Assembly (NCBI RefSeq): GCF_021134715.1
Contig: NC_060019.1
Span: forward strand, 5,766,001-5,830,000
Direction of reading: 5' to 3'
Source: Daphnia pulex
Lineage: Eukaryota; Arthropoda; Branchiopoda; Diplostraca; Daphniidae
DNA: 64,000 nt
Shown: one piece after another, positions 11,366 through 20,877 of the stretch
How the letters are laid out: the number at the start of each line of letters is the position of its first letter
Numbering within the stretch: position 1 is the first letter of the stretch
The notes under the pieces: model-generated
The model's database searches: none
The model's input: only the letters and a program-made list of their open reading frames with translations
Told to the model about the DNA's origin: nothing
Position numbers and translations under genes: made by a program

Positions 11366-11502
11366 TATACTATAGAGTGGTTCGAGGTTGCCATCTGGGA
11401 TGGGACTTTTCCCAGTTTGGTGCAATGCTTTTTGGTTTGAGGTTTCACCAAACTGGGAAAAGTCCCATCAAAGATGGCAACCTCGAACCACTCTATACTA
11501 TA
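11366..11502. mobile_element. 137-bp foldback element
   Basis: Arms of about 60 bp (11366-11427 and 11442-11502) are nearly perfect reverse complements; the left arm includes TATAGAGTGGTTCGAGGTTG. They flank a short loop. The transcript would be a long near-perfect hairpin of the size of a miRNA-type precursor, but a short foldback transposon is the simpler reading. Confidence 0.8.
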
Positions 11503-13088
11503 TCCAACACAATTCAAACCTAGTAAATGAGAATTGTTGATTGCCATTTGTCAACTGTTATTCCCCGTGGCCCATACTATATGATGCTTCAAAAGCAAAA
11601 TCTAATTTTGATTAAAGATTCATTTAAGTTACAACACAGCGAAGAAAATTTATTATTTACCAGTGCATGAAGGTGGGGATTTTTTTCTTTTGGAATTTAA
11701 CCTTAAAATCCTAGACCTCTTCCCCTCAAATCTGTGGTGAAATATTGTGTTCTTGTTTGCATAAATTTGATTTTGAGGAATGGAGATGATGCATTGCCTT
11801 ATCCGTGTACTTACACAGTGGTAAAGATTACATAATTTCAGATGGTTGTAATGTCTTGTGATTAGCACATCTCGGACGTTAATAGTGAATAGTAATGTGT
11901 GCAGGAAAATGTATACTGTACCTGGATAATTTTTTTATGTTAATTATTAATTATATCAGTTTTAATCCATTACAAAGAAAGCATACATGGAAGTAATTTC
12001 TCAGCTAAGAAATAAAAAATCCATTCATTTTATAGATTTTTTAAAACTCAAAATTAGGTTTGAGCTATTGCCTTGTAGGCCTATTGTTCCGTTAACATAC
12101 AACATTTTTTAATAAAATTTTGGTGGTGAGAGACTTTATTTTCATTTATTTTACAAATACATTCAAATACATAATCCAGACAATTGCTCATTTTGCAGTT
12201 GAACTTTCAGTGTAGTGTGTTTCAGTCATATTCCTTTGCCTCGCCACTTTAGTTGAAAACTAAATCAATCGCCAACCCGCCGTTTATTATTATATTATGT
12301 GTCGTAGTTGTGTAATGCAACAAGAAAGTCGAAGATAAACACTATAGATTCATCAATGGTGACGTATAGTAAGAAACCTTTTGTTCAAAGTCTCCTCCCT
12401 CATTTCTCTCTTCCCAATTTTCAATAACACGAGAGAGGGCAGTCAGCATTTTGCATGTAACCATTTTTCCAGTGACTAGAATTGCTAAAATTTTACCGTT
12501 TCCTTGGAAAAATTTTGAAAAAACCTTAAAAAATTCCAAGCAAGTGAGGCAGTCGATTATTGGCTTCTTTTGCCCGGCTAGCCAAATTGCTGCCTTGAAC
12601 GATTGGCTCCTTAAGACCTTACAAGCAATAACGACCTTGCTTTGGCAATAATGGCTATGTCAGGCTCGTCCAATGCGTCAAAGTGGCGAGTTGAAGAATG
12701 TGAGCAGCACAGCGCACATCTTGCAATAAAGTTTGCACGCCCATGCTCTCCTCTCCTCCTTCTTCTCATGCATTTTGTCCCTCTTCCATTGGGCGTATTA
12801 ATTTCTCTTCATTTAAGCGATCAGCAATATCAGTTTCATCTTCTTTGTCACCGTGTGTTGACTCAGTTTGAGCTAGAATACGACAAGCTTACAACATATT
12901 TGCGCCATTGTCGGTTGTTAGACTTCTCATAATTTAATACCAAAGACGCCGAAAACGTACAAGAAATTTGGTGACTGAGCTGAACTGAGCTCAGTCCAAA
13001 CGGCGGGTTGCACAATAATCCATTGTAAAAGACACGAATCAATTTTTCACATCCTTTTTGACCTGATAAATGATAATAATGTATTTCT
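11503..13088. other. Non-coding debris; possible 13-bp terminal inverted repeats
   Basis: No convincing gene. CAACCCGCCGTTT at 12272-12284 is repeated in exact inverse orientation at 12998-13010, which could mark an approx. 740-bp non-autonomous DNA element. The enclosed ORFs (12342-12539 minus, 12642-12932 plus) have no recognisable domain. Confidence 0.3.
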
Positions 13089-13620
13089 TTAGCTTTTCCT
13101 CCTCCCTCTTTCCTCCAAGACTTTTATGAATAGTATCATCAATAATTTTTCGAAAAACATAATCATGTCTGTGTTCAAAATCATCAGTTCAATCACGAGT
13201 GTTTTAAAGGGTATTCCATTACCGGTCGCCATTTCTACACACGAGGCTACAATTTGTTTTCCGTAATTTCTATAGGCAACCCACGCTTCTTTTTGTAAGG
13301 CTCTAGTGAAATTTACGAACTTGGCTTTGCTTAGTGAAATTGGCTTCAAGATTTTTACTTTTAGGTTCTAGCGAACTGTTGGAAGCTACATTACGGTCTT
13401 CTTCAGAATTTTCAGAATCATCGTTGTTACTTCTCAATCGCTACACTAATTGAAACTGCTCTTTGTGTTTTGCCTTCAAATGAGCTCTTAAATTTTCTGA
13501 ACAGTAAGAAGTGCGTCTCGGTTTTTTTTCAATCAGGCACTAAACAAACAATATATTTTTCGCCGCGCTTTTCGAAAAACCAAAAAACGGGATTTTCTTT
13601 GAGGGATGACCGAGCGAGAA
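13089..13620 (-). pseudogene. BED-finger N-terminus of a hAT-like transposase, frameshifted
   Basis: On the minus strand, about 13618-13520 reads VFWFFEKRGEKYIVCLV, and in the next frame (13519-13441) PRRTSYCSENLRAHLKAKH. Together these give the aromatic-Cys ... Cys ... H-L-x3-H pattern of a BED zinc finger. The expected second Cys of the first pair falls at the frame shift. An acidic linker (NNDDSENSEEDRN) and a helical segment (13349-13089, ...EAWVAYRNYGKQ... and GNGIPFKTLV, similar to the hAT PF-x-x-V region) follow. Stops and frame changes show it is not functional. It lies on the same strand as the hAT fragment at 8.7-9.1 kb but I cannot show they are one copy. Confidence 0.55.
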
Positions 13621-13879
13621 TCTAACAACTTACCTCTACGCCAAGAACGGCGACAATATAAACTGGGGGGGGGGGGTAAATGTCTCAGCTTTTAGTGTAT
13701 AAAAAAAGGAAAAAGTCGTGCTTTAAATTGAGTGGGTGGTTTTGTATAACCGTGACTGAAGTAAAACTCCACTCCTATTTTTTAAGCGGTAATTATACCG
13801 TTTGGAGGGGTTGTTTTTTTCCTTTAAAAAAATAGAAACAGAACGTCAACTTAAAAGAATTATATTTAAAAATCGAATG

Positions 13880-14350
13880 TTGGACTACATTTTCCAAAGC
13901 TCCGATGCATTTTACCAACAACTGGGGAGGAATAATAGTAGCCCCATAAACATCCAGTGGAATATGAGTAACCAGAATTTTCCTTGTGTTATCAGGGGAG
14001 GAGATCAGAAGCGCATTGGACTTGTTAATTTTGAGTCTATTGCTCGTCAGCCAGAGTATTGAGCCTAGTACAGAGCCCTGAGGAACGCCGTACCCTAAAG
14101 GTTTAGGAGAAGAAATGGCGGCGCATACACTGACTGATTGGTTTCTGTTCTGAAGGTACGAAGGAAACTACGCGAGAGCAATTCCAGAAACTTCATGCCT
14201 GGTTGACAGTTGATCAAGAAGAATGCAGTGATCAATTGTGTAGAAAGCTGCGCTTTATCCTAGTAGAGCTAGAATGACAGCATTGCAGTTATCAACAGAG
14301 GTTAGGACGTTATTTGTAACTTTCAAAAGGGCAGTGACACGATGCCAGGG
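13880..14350 (-). pseudogene. Non-LTR retrotransposon (LINE) reverse-transcriptase fragment
   Basis: Minus-strand reading gives RVTALLKVTNNVLTSVDNCN, then a SAAFYTIDHCILLDQLS segment, FPSYLQNRNQSVSV, and GVPQGSVLG. These are reverse-transcriptase blocks of CR1/L2/jockey-like LINEs. Directly after GVPQGSVLG the sequence jumps to SNRLKINKSNALLI and then VKCIGALENV, so the segment that should contain the catalytic Tyr/Phe-x-Asp-Asp box is deleted. At least two in-frame stops are also present. A truncated, dead copy. Confidence 0.75.
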
Positions 14351-15624
14351 GATCTGATTGTAAACAATATGCATTTGAGTAGTAGTCGCAGGATGATGCT
14401 GTGTCTTCCCCTTCGCTCATTGTAAGGCAGTCGGATTCCAGGGGTGCTGCGAGTACTGCGGTTTGCACTCTGGCAAATTATGGAACATCAGATCCTAGTG
14501 ATGCACCCAGTCGTCCTTCATCAGTGAATTCGTCAACAGAACGTACAAGTTTTTTTTCTTATATGGTCTAATTCACCGAGATTTAACGTTCAATACTTGA
14601 TGATGGCTCTAGCTCGTCTTCAGCACCATCTTCTGATGAAGATTCATTGATCTTAAAAGTAGTTGGTGAAGTCCAACATGCAAAGAAAAGATCTCGAGTG
14701 AGTTTTCCCGAAGTTGTGGAGCCAGTAAATGGAAGCTCATCGAAGACAGCTACAAACGAAACTGCTGCTACTAAAAAAACGAACAGTTTTCCTGCCAGAA
14801 ATATCCCGAAAATTCCAAAAGTTCCAGCAGCACTTGGAATAAATCAAATGATTGCCCCCCGTCAAACATTTGCAAGGAAGTCTCTACCACCTGGTGAGAA
14901 TACTTCTTTCATGTAATTACAGTATGCACATTAATATTTTAAACTTTTTTGTTTACAGTTCACCGTCAACAATCAGCTATAGCTGATATTCAAGAGGCTG
15001 GACCGAGCCATCAGCAGCAACCTCCTTGGGTTCTCCAAAATTCAGTCGCCGAAAATTGAATGCCAGAAGAAACAAATGGACAATCCAATGCAATGCAACT
15101 ATATCGTCATAGGACGAGAACTTTTCATCGAACTTCATCAGCATCTACAGAGATTGCATCAATTACTCCTGGTAAGAGAATTCCATATCCTCATTTTAAA
15201 TGCATTAATCATTCATTTTAATTGCCATTCCTTTCTCCGCAGATGAACGAATAAAGCTTGATCAACTGATGCAGACAATGTTGAGGATCCTGCGTGGGCA
15301 GGAACAAATAAAGGCAACTCAGGTTGATATAAAAAACACACTAGCAGTTGTGATGAACAACAAAATTCCTGCCGAACCGGAATTGGGAGGAATAAAAGAA
15401 GAAATGTGTCTTCCTGTCCAGTCCCTTGCGTTATTTGACCTCATGAACACAACTATCCGCAAATACAAAATCAAGCGGATGAAACTGCTGGTAGATTAAT
15501 TTTTATGTTCAAAATTTTGCTCCATTTATTTATGTTTTTTCGTTAACAGAAGTCATACTTGAGTGGTGTGGGGGGGGACGGAACACCGAGCTGTCGGCAA
15601 AGTTTTGCACAAGTTGGTGAAATA

Positions 15625-16245
15625 TGTTGGAGTTTGAACAAAATAGACAGAATCAGTTATCTAGAGGCTTCTGTATTTCTTCTTGAGAACAGGATAATTC
15701 ATTCCACTTTGTGTGGAGCTTCTGAGTTAACAGGATAAGACAACATGAATGTGTGGATGGAAAAACACGTGTGGAAATGTGAACGATAAGGATCAGCACA
15801 TACCATTGATTTGTAACACAAGAACACAAATGATAAGCTTCATGTGCACTCAACGATAACGTTCTGCACTTCAAGCAATTACATCTTCTCACAAGTGACG
15901 ACATAATTAAACAACATAATGATAAGCTTCTTGTGCACTCAACGATAACGTTCTGCACTTCAAGCAATTACATCTTCTCACAAGTACAGAATTTAGAGTT
16001 TGATTCACATATATAGTTACCAGATAAACGTGAAGCACAAAAGAACGGAAATGAGAAACCAGAGCGTGGTCTAGAGAGAACCTTTCTCTAGCGTGGTCGG
16101 GAAAAGAAGGAAGAAAGTAGACAGGGAGAGAAAGATACTAAACAGCAACTTGATGTGTAGAAAAGGAGGCCGACTATATGGGATGGTCAACCTGCGCCAT
16201 CTATTAATCGTTCCTCTCACTCTGAAGTAATGTATGATTCCAACA
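15625..16245 (-). repeat. Copia LTR (3' LTR in element orientation)
   Basis: 621 bp. It contains an internal tandem duplication: units 15829-15896 and 15918-15985 (period 89 bp) share GCACTCAACGATAACGTTCT and the flanking bases with one or two differences. Confidence 0.95.
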
Positions 16246-16317
16246 CTCCCTCTCATACATTAGGAAAAGAGAGAGAGAGAAAATGTATGCTCCAACACCC
16301 CCTCTCATACATTAGGA
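16229..16317. repeat. Duplicated polypurine-tract/LTR edge
   Basis: The 37-bp boundary between LTR and polypurine tract (16229-16265) recurs almost exactly at 16282-16317, after a short GA-rich spacer. The element therefore carries a second, orphan LTR edge just inside its 3' LTR. Confidence 0.8.
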
Positions 16318-16505
16318 GGATAAAAGAAAATAAATAATGGATGATTGTTTCTGATAATTTGTTGCAGTGGCCCCGCAACATCGATCATTCTCCCTCTGAA
16401 ACAAGATGAAAAAAAAAAAAACGGTTTGAGGCAACTAAATCAAAAAAAGAAAAAGGGCAATCATTGTCGTTCTTTCTGCTTGGATTCCTGGATAGAAAGA
16501 AGATA

Positions 16506-17449
16506 TTATTGGGAAAGTGTTGATGCAGCAAGTCTGTCTGAAAATCGCTTTGCTGCCGCTTCATCTCGAAGTCGCATACGACACACTTCTTCTTTGTGAT
16601 TAGGCTTGTCGCAATATTCGCATTTTGGATATGGATGATGTTTTGATGATTCGCCTTGTTTGACTTCACGACCTCCTCGTCCACGTTTGAATGGGCGGAA
16701 TTCCGGGGAAGCTGGAGAACGTTGTGTAGCAAAAAAGGCGGCATCAATCGAGTCTTGCTGCCCTCCGTTGAAGCGTGTTGCCATGGTCTCTTCTTTCAGT
16801 AACCGAGATGTGAGCAAAGCAATTGTCTTCTGGTTAGCTGGTACACTGTCCCAGGCTGTGGTGAAGCTGCGATAACTCGGAGGTAAAGTACAAATGATTT
16901 TCGTCATGATCTGGAGAGGAGTGACAGGTGCACCAACATCGTGAAGTTGAATGGCCATCGTCTCGATTTCAGTTATGTGGGACATAATGTCATGATCAGG
17001 TTGTAACTGGTACTCGAAAAATCGCTGTTGCAGGATGTGCTGGTTCTCGCCGGCATTTTGGAGATGCTGAGCTGACAGGCGGATCCACATTTCGCGTGCG
17101 TTAGTGCAGTTTACTAGCGATCGTTGTTGCTGCGTTTCAATTGTTGCAACAAGATAATTTCGGGCCAGAATGTCGCGCCTGATCCAATCCTCCATTTGTT
17201 GTTCGTTAACAATCTCTCCTTCAGGATTAATGTTCTAACATAATTAGGAGGAAAAAGGAATTAACATCTGCTGGTAATCTTGTGTTGGATAAAGATAAAT
17301 ACTTCAGCAGGATAGAGTTCATCTCCATTTACAATCCCTACAAGATTGTGTTGTTCAAGCAATAGCCAACATCCGAATTTCCAAAGTGAGAAATTGTTTC
17401 CATTAAATTTGGCTATGTGGCTTACTTCTCTGAAACTGGAATTCGCCAT
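16506..17449 (-). CDS. Copia Gag (UBN2 domain plus CCHC knuckle) with a 68-bp intron
   Basis: The start ATG at 17449 gives MANSSFREVSHIAKFNGNNF, the usual Copia Gag opening, then LWKFGCWLLLEQHNLVGIV. After codon 49 (...ELYPAE) the frame is interrupted by 17302-17235, 68 bp that begin GTATTT and end TTATGTTAG. Skipping them rejoins exactly in phase at NINPEGEIVNEQQ and runs on through the UBN2-type region (...REMWIRLSAQHLQNAG..., LPPSYRSFTTAWDSV) to a basic tail with the zinc knuckle CEYCDKPNHKEEVC (C-x2-C-x4-H-x4-C). The stop is at 16506; total 291 residues. Gag packages the RNA and builds particles. The interruption has the size and borders of the host introns in this window, so I treat it as spliced; without splicing the protein would stop after 62 codons. 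Confidence 0.85.
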
Positions 17450-17472
17450 TTTTTGTTCGTCGTAAGGCGTAA

Positions 17473-17488
17473 GGCTGGGCCCATAACC
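17473..17488 (-). promoter_or_regulatory. Copia primer-binding site (initiator tRNA-Met type)
   Basis: The minus strand next to the 5' LTR reads GGTTATGGGCCCAGCC. This matches the Drosophila copia type of site, which pairs with an internal part of initiator tRNA-Met rather than its 3' end. Confidence 0.8.
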
Positions 17489-18109
17489 TGTTGGAGTTTG
17501 AACAAAATAGACAGAATCAGTTATCTAGAGGCTTCTGTATTTCTTCTTGAGAACAGGATAATTCATTCCACTTTGTGTGGAGCTTCTGAGTTAACAGGAT
17601 AAGACAACATGAATGTGTGGATGGAAAAACACGTGTGGAAATGTGAACGATAAGGATCAGCACATACCATTGATTTGTAACACAAGAACACAAATGATAA
17701 GCTTCATGTGCACTCAACGATAACGTTCTGCACTTCAAGCAATTACATCTTCTCACAAGTGACGACATAATTAAACAACATAATGATAAGCTTCTTGTGC
17801 ACTCAACGATAACGTTCTGCACTTCAAGCAATTACATCTTCTCACAAGTACAGAATTTAGAGTTTGATTCACATATATAGTTACCAGATAAACGTGAAGC
17901 ACAAAAGAACGGAAATGAGAAACCAGAGCGTGGTCTAGAGAGAACCTTTCTCTAGCGTGGTCGGGAAAAGAAGGAAGAAAGTAGACAGGGAGAGAAAGAT
18001 ACTAAACAGCAACTTGATGTGTAGAAAAGGAGGCCGACTATATGGGATGGTCAACCTGCGCCATCTATTAATCGTTCCTCTCACTCTGAAGTAATGTATG
18101 ATTCCAACA
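17489..18109 (-). repeat. Copia LTR (5' LTR in element orientation)
   Basis: 621 bp, same sequence as the left LTR as far as I can read, including the 89-bp-period internal duplication. Confidence 0.95.
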
Positions 18110-18665
18110 AAATATTCAGTAGCTTCACAATTTTGTTTCAAAACGATGAAAAACGGTGTTTTGAGAACACTGAAGTCAAACAGCTGGTTTTTTGGTAAGT
18201 TTTTTTAGTTTACATTCGGGCGGAATTCAATTAATATTTTCTTATTTAAGTTTATAGAAAGCCTACAAGCTACACCTGGTTTGCGTCTCAGCGAACACCA
18301 GATTAACAACAAAATTGCAAGATGGTTGAAAGCTGCCCCGTCTAAAATTGGAAAAGACAATGGCGATGAAGAAGAGGATTTGTCGGGGGATGATTAATAG
18401 GCCAATCAACCCAAATAATTGTGATACTCTGCTCTGTTGATAGTATGAATGTGGACCACCATGATATTTCAGTTAATTTTTATTCTTGACATGTTTTTTT
18501 ATCTCTACTTGTTAACCTTAACCAACTCAACCAAGTCTATACAGCTGCGTATTTTCTTTAATTTCAAATTGATCTAATAAACCAAGAAGATTAAAACTTT
18601 TGAGCCTTTTTTTATTTTCTAAAAAATTTTGTATTAAATAATGTTATTTTCCTCCGGCATTTGCC

Positions 18666-18969
18666 CAGTTATGTCCCTCACATGAACCTAATAGTGCCCA
18701 TAGTAAAACGAGTACTGTCCCAGTTAGGTCCTTCTATAAACCCAACCAAAGACCAAAAGAAAACAAACATGAGCCCTGTAATATCCTTTACAGGAACCAG
18801 TTAAGCGCCCAAAACAAACGCATATTAGCCTTGAAATATCCCCGTCAGGGGGGACAAAAAGCCATAACGGACCACCTACTCGCCCCCTTCGAGACGTCTT
18901 TACTGCGGTATGCATGGTCCCCTCTGTTGGACTAAAAGACGTCTTTAATACGGAACCGTGCTGTCTGGG
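18666..18969. mobile_element. Probable sibling of the CCCAGACA-end element
   Basis: The right end (...GGAACCGTGCTGTCTGGGA, ending 18969) matches the right end of the element at 19463-20245. Inner blocks such as AAGACG and GCATGGTCCCC/GCGCGGTCCC occur in the same order. The left end is unclear; two CCCAGTTA(T/G)GTCC motifs at 18666 and 18719 are candidates. Confidence 0.5.
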
Positions 18970-19462
18970 AAGAGATCCATATAGCCAGAATCTGTTTTGC
19001 AGACAGGTGATTAGAAAGTCGAAAGTCGACAAGTCACTGAGTACAGGTTTAAGATAGTGAAAGCCACAGAATAGATTAGACTGAAAATATAAAAAAGTGG
19101 AGACAATAAGGAAAATACTTCCAATCTCTGGAGTCATCTTAAGCGTACGACAACGTCAAAAGTGCCATGAAACCCCCTTGATAGATGACTCGAGTTATAT
19201 GGATTCGGATAACGACAATCGCGACGAACATGATTCACTTGCTAAGGTTGAAATAGAGGAGAGTTCGTCGTTGTCTAGGCCAATTGAGTTTAATAATTAT
19301 GATCAATGTAGTAGGGCCTATTATGAATTCAGGATTTATTATTATTTCATTAGAAACTTGTGAATCTGCTGGCTCATCCCGCTGAAGTAGCGCTGTTGGA
19401 TCAGATAATACTGTTTCATTTGGAACTTTAATGTCAAGCTCGAGGAATAATCTAAATTTATT
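18970..19462. other. Intergenic DNA between two related elements
   Basis: Contains a short acidic plus-strand ORF (19097-19363) without recognisable domain or splice support. Nothing else seen. Confidence 0.35.
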
Positions 19463-20245
19463 CCCAGACAACATCCCTGGTTTTTAAGCGGTATAAAAAC
19501 CGTCCCTTCCGTACCGTACAAACAATCCGGAAAAAAGACGGTTTTTATCCGTCTAATTGAAACGCTTAAAAACTAAAGGGTTCCGTCTGACGCCCCTTTT
19601 GTGCCGAAAAAAAAAGGACGGAAAAAAGACGGCTTTTGTCCTTCCAATTCGTGTGGTCCCAAATTGGTTTTTTTTATGGGCACAAATATAAAATTCCAAT
19701 TGGCCCAAAGCAGTCTAAAACTGGTCTCGTTTCTGTGTTTTGGGTTAGTGAACAATGACACAAAGACACGAAATGCGCGAAAATTCTAAGTCCAAATGTT
19801 ATCTTAAGAATCACTTTTTCAAACTTCTACTCATTTACAATAGGAGTTGGGTGAGTGGTTAGAGTGTCGGACTAGCAATTCGATTATGAGAATGTACTGC
19901 GTTCAAACCGCAGAGCGAAGAGAACTTTTATATTTGAAATTCGGCTTCAGAAAGTATGATTTAAGTGATTTAACCATAAATTTATTTTTAAATAATAAAA
20001 AAAGAAATTTTAGCATGTTTTAGGCTAAATTTAAACAAAAATTTGATTAATTTTAAAAAACCTTAAATAAACCCAAAAACAACGGATTAAAAACCGGCAT
20101 TGGCCCAACATAAACCCCGAAAAAGCGGACACATTCCCTTGTTTGCGCCTGATTTCATCCCTTAAAACCTCGTCTTTAAAACGGTATGCGCGGTCCCAAT
20201 ACGTTGGAGAAAAGACGGCTAAAAGACGGAAGGGTGCTGTCTGGG
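19463..20245. mobile_element. 783-bp non-autonomous DNA element with CCCAGACA termini
   Basis: The left end CCCAGACAACATCCCTGG and the right end (complement) CCCAGACAGCACCCTTCCG form imperfect terminal repeats. Subterminal GACGG/CCGTC motifs recur many times near both ends. No transposase is present. The flanks share TTAT-like bases, so the target duplication is uncertain. A tRNA-like sequence lies inside. Confidence 0.6.
19844..19914 (+). other. tRNA-like sequence (SINE head or decayed tRNA)
   Basis: GTGAGTGGTTAGAG resembles a pol III A box. A 5-bp anticodon-type stem (TCGGA/TTCGA) closes a 7-nt loop CTAGCAA. CTGCG-TTCAAAC-CGCAG is a perfect T arm and B box. A long variable region separates them. 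The acceptor stem does not pair, so it is not a functional tRNA in my reading. Confidence 0.5.
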
Positions 20246-20877
20246 TTATAATCAAATGAGATGAAACTTAAAAAAAAAAAAGAAAAAAAAAATATTTTTT
20301 TTTGCTCTTTCAGAGGAGTAAAAATACATTTCTCCGGGTGTTGACTTTATACAAAGTTTGATCTTGCAGCCGCTTTCGGTCGTTGGTTATGTGTACTTTT
20401 GGGCATATATCCATCATATCGTTCCACGTCATTCACTACCAAGCCGCAGCACATTGACCTATTCTTTTACCAGAGTGTATAGAGAGGCAATATACAAACT
20501 TACGCAAAAGTGATGAGCCGTCAAATTGCAGATGGTTGGACGTAAATAACTAATGAATGTTATCGCTAACATAACCGCGCCTATTAAATTAGCGACAAAA
20601 TAAAAATTGTTTCCAAAGTACTTTCAACTTGGTGCATCGAAGTCAGCCAAACTGCTGAAAATCTTACTAAGCTTCGAGGTTTGGGGTCAGAATGAAAGTT
20701 GACCGAGAAAATAGCAAAAGTCGTAACTGAGAATGCTAATAATAAAATTGTCAACGTCGTTAATGGCATTGATAAATGGAGGCATACACATTATTTTTTC
20801 CATACTTAAAGTCTCCCAGTGAAAGCCATTAAAAAATCTGCGTTTGTTTGGTACATTTTACGAATAAACTTTGAAAT
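20246..20877. other. Intergenic DNA, nothing recognised
   Basis: Starts with long A and T runs (20268-20303). No ORF with supporting features; the 61-codon minus ORF at 20584-20769 has no recognisable domain. Confidence 0.35.

Larger units (their letters stand above)
15625..18109 (-). mobile_element. Gag-only Copia-type LTR retrotransposon, intact and young
   Basis: Two 621-bp LTRs (15625-16245 and 17489-18109; TGTTGG...CCAACA on the plus strand) show no difference in my reading. They are flanked by the 5-bp target duplication AAATA (15620-15624 and 18110-18114). The element is transcribed leftward. Next to its 5' LTR, the minus strand carries GGTTATGGGCCCAG, the internal initiator-tRNA-Met primer site typical of Drosophila copia. 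A purine tract (GAGAGGGAG) abuts the 3' LTR. The internal region is only 1,243 bp and encodes a single Gag; protease, integrase, reverse transcriptase and RNase H are absent. It must depend on a helper copy. Identical LTRs imply recent insertion. Confidence 0.95.
14392..18397 (+). pseudogene. DUF4806-like gene split by a Copia insertion
   Basis: A spliced plus-strand gene. The visible exons are about 14392-14540 (Ser-rich), about 14613-14894 (a basic KKRSRVSFP segment), about 14960-15172, 15242-15490, 15550-15624 continuing at 18115-18194, and 18262-18397 (ending EEEDLSGDD, stop 18395-18397). Phases agree from 15242 onward: the exon cut by the retroelement becomes continuous once one AAATA copy and the element are removed, and its 2-nt overhang joins the last exon in frame. 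The C-terminal half (LPVQSLALFDLMN..., a GG turn, and NKIARWLKAAPSK near the end) resembles the DUF4806 domain found in many arthropod proteins, some transposon-linked. An upstream stop in exon three (after VLQNSVAEN) may be another lesion or a missed splice. The start was not found. Confidence 0.55.

Noticed and set aside
15653..15967. 104-codon ORF repeated at 17517-17831
   Set aside because: It is inside the Copia LTRs, hence its exact repetition; LTRs are non-coding.
16385..16747. 120-codon minus ORF overlapping gag
   Set aside because: Alternative frame over the end of gag and the non-coding interior of the element.
18724..19137. 137-codon minus ORF
   Set aside because: Spans the end of a repeat element and has no domain or splice context.
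19844..19914. Functional tRNA gene
   Set aside because: T arm and anticodon-type stem fold, but the acceptor stem does not pair and the variable region is odd, so I list it only as tRNA-like.
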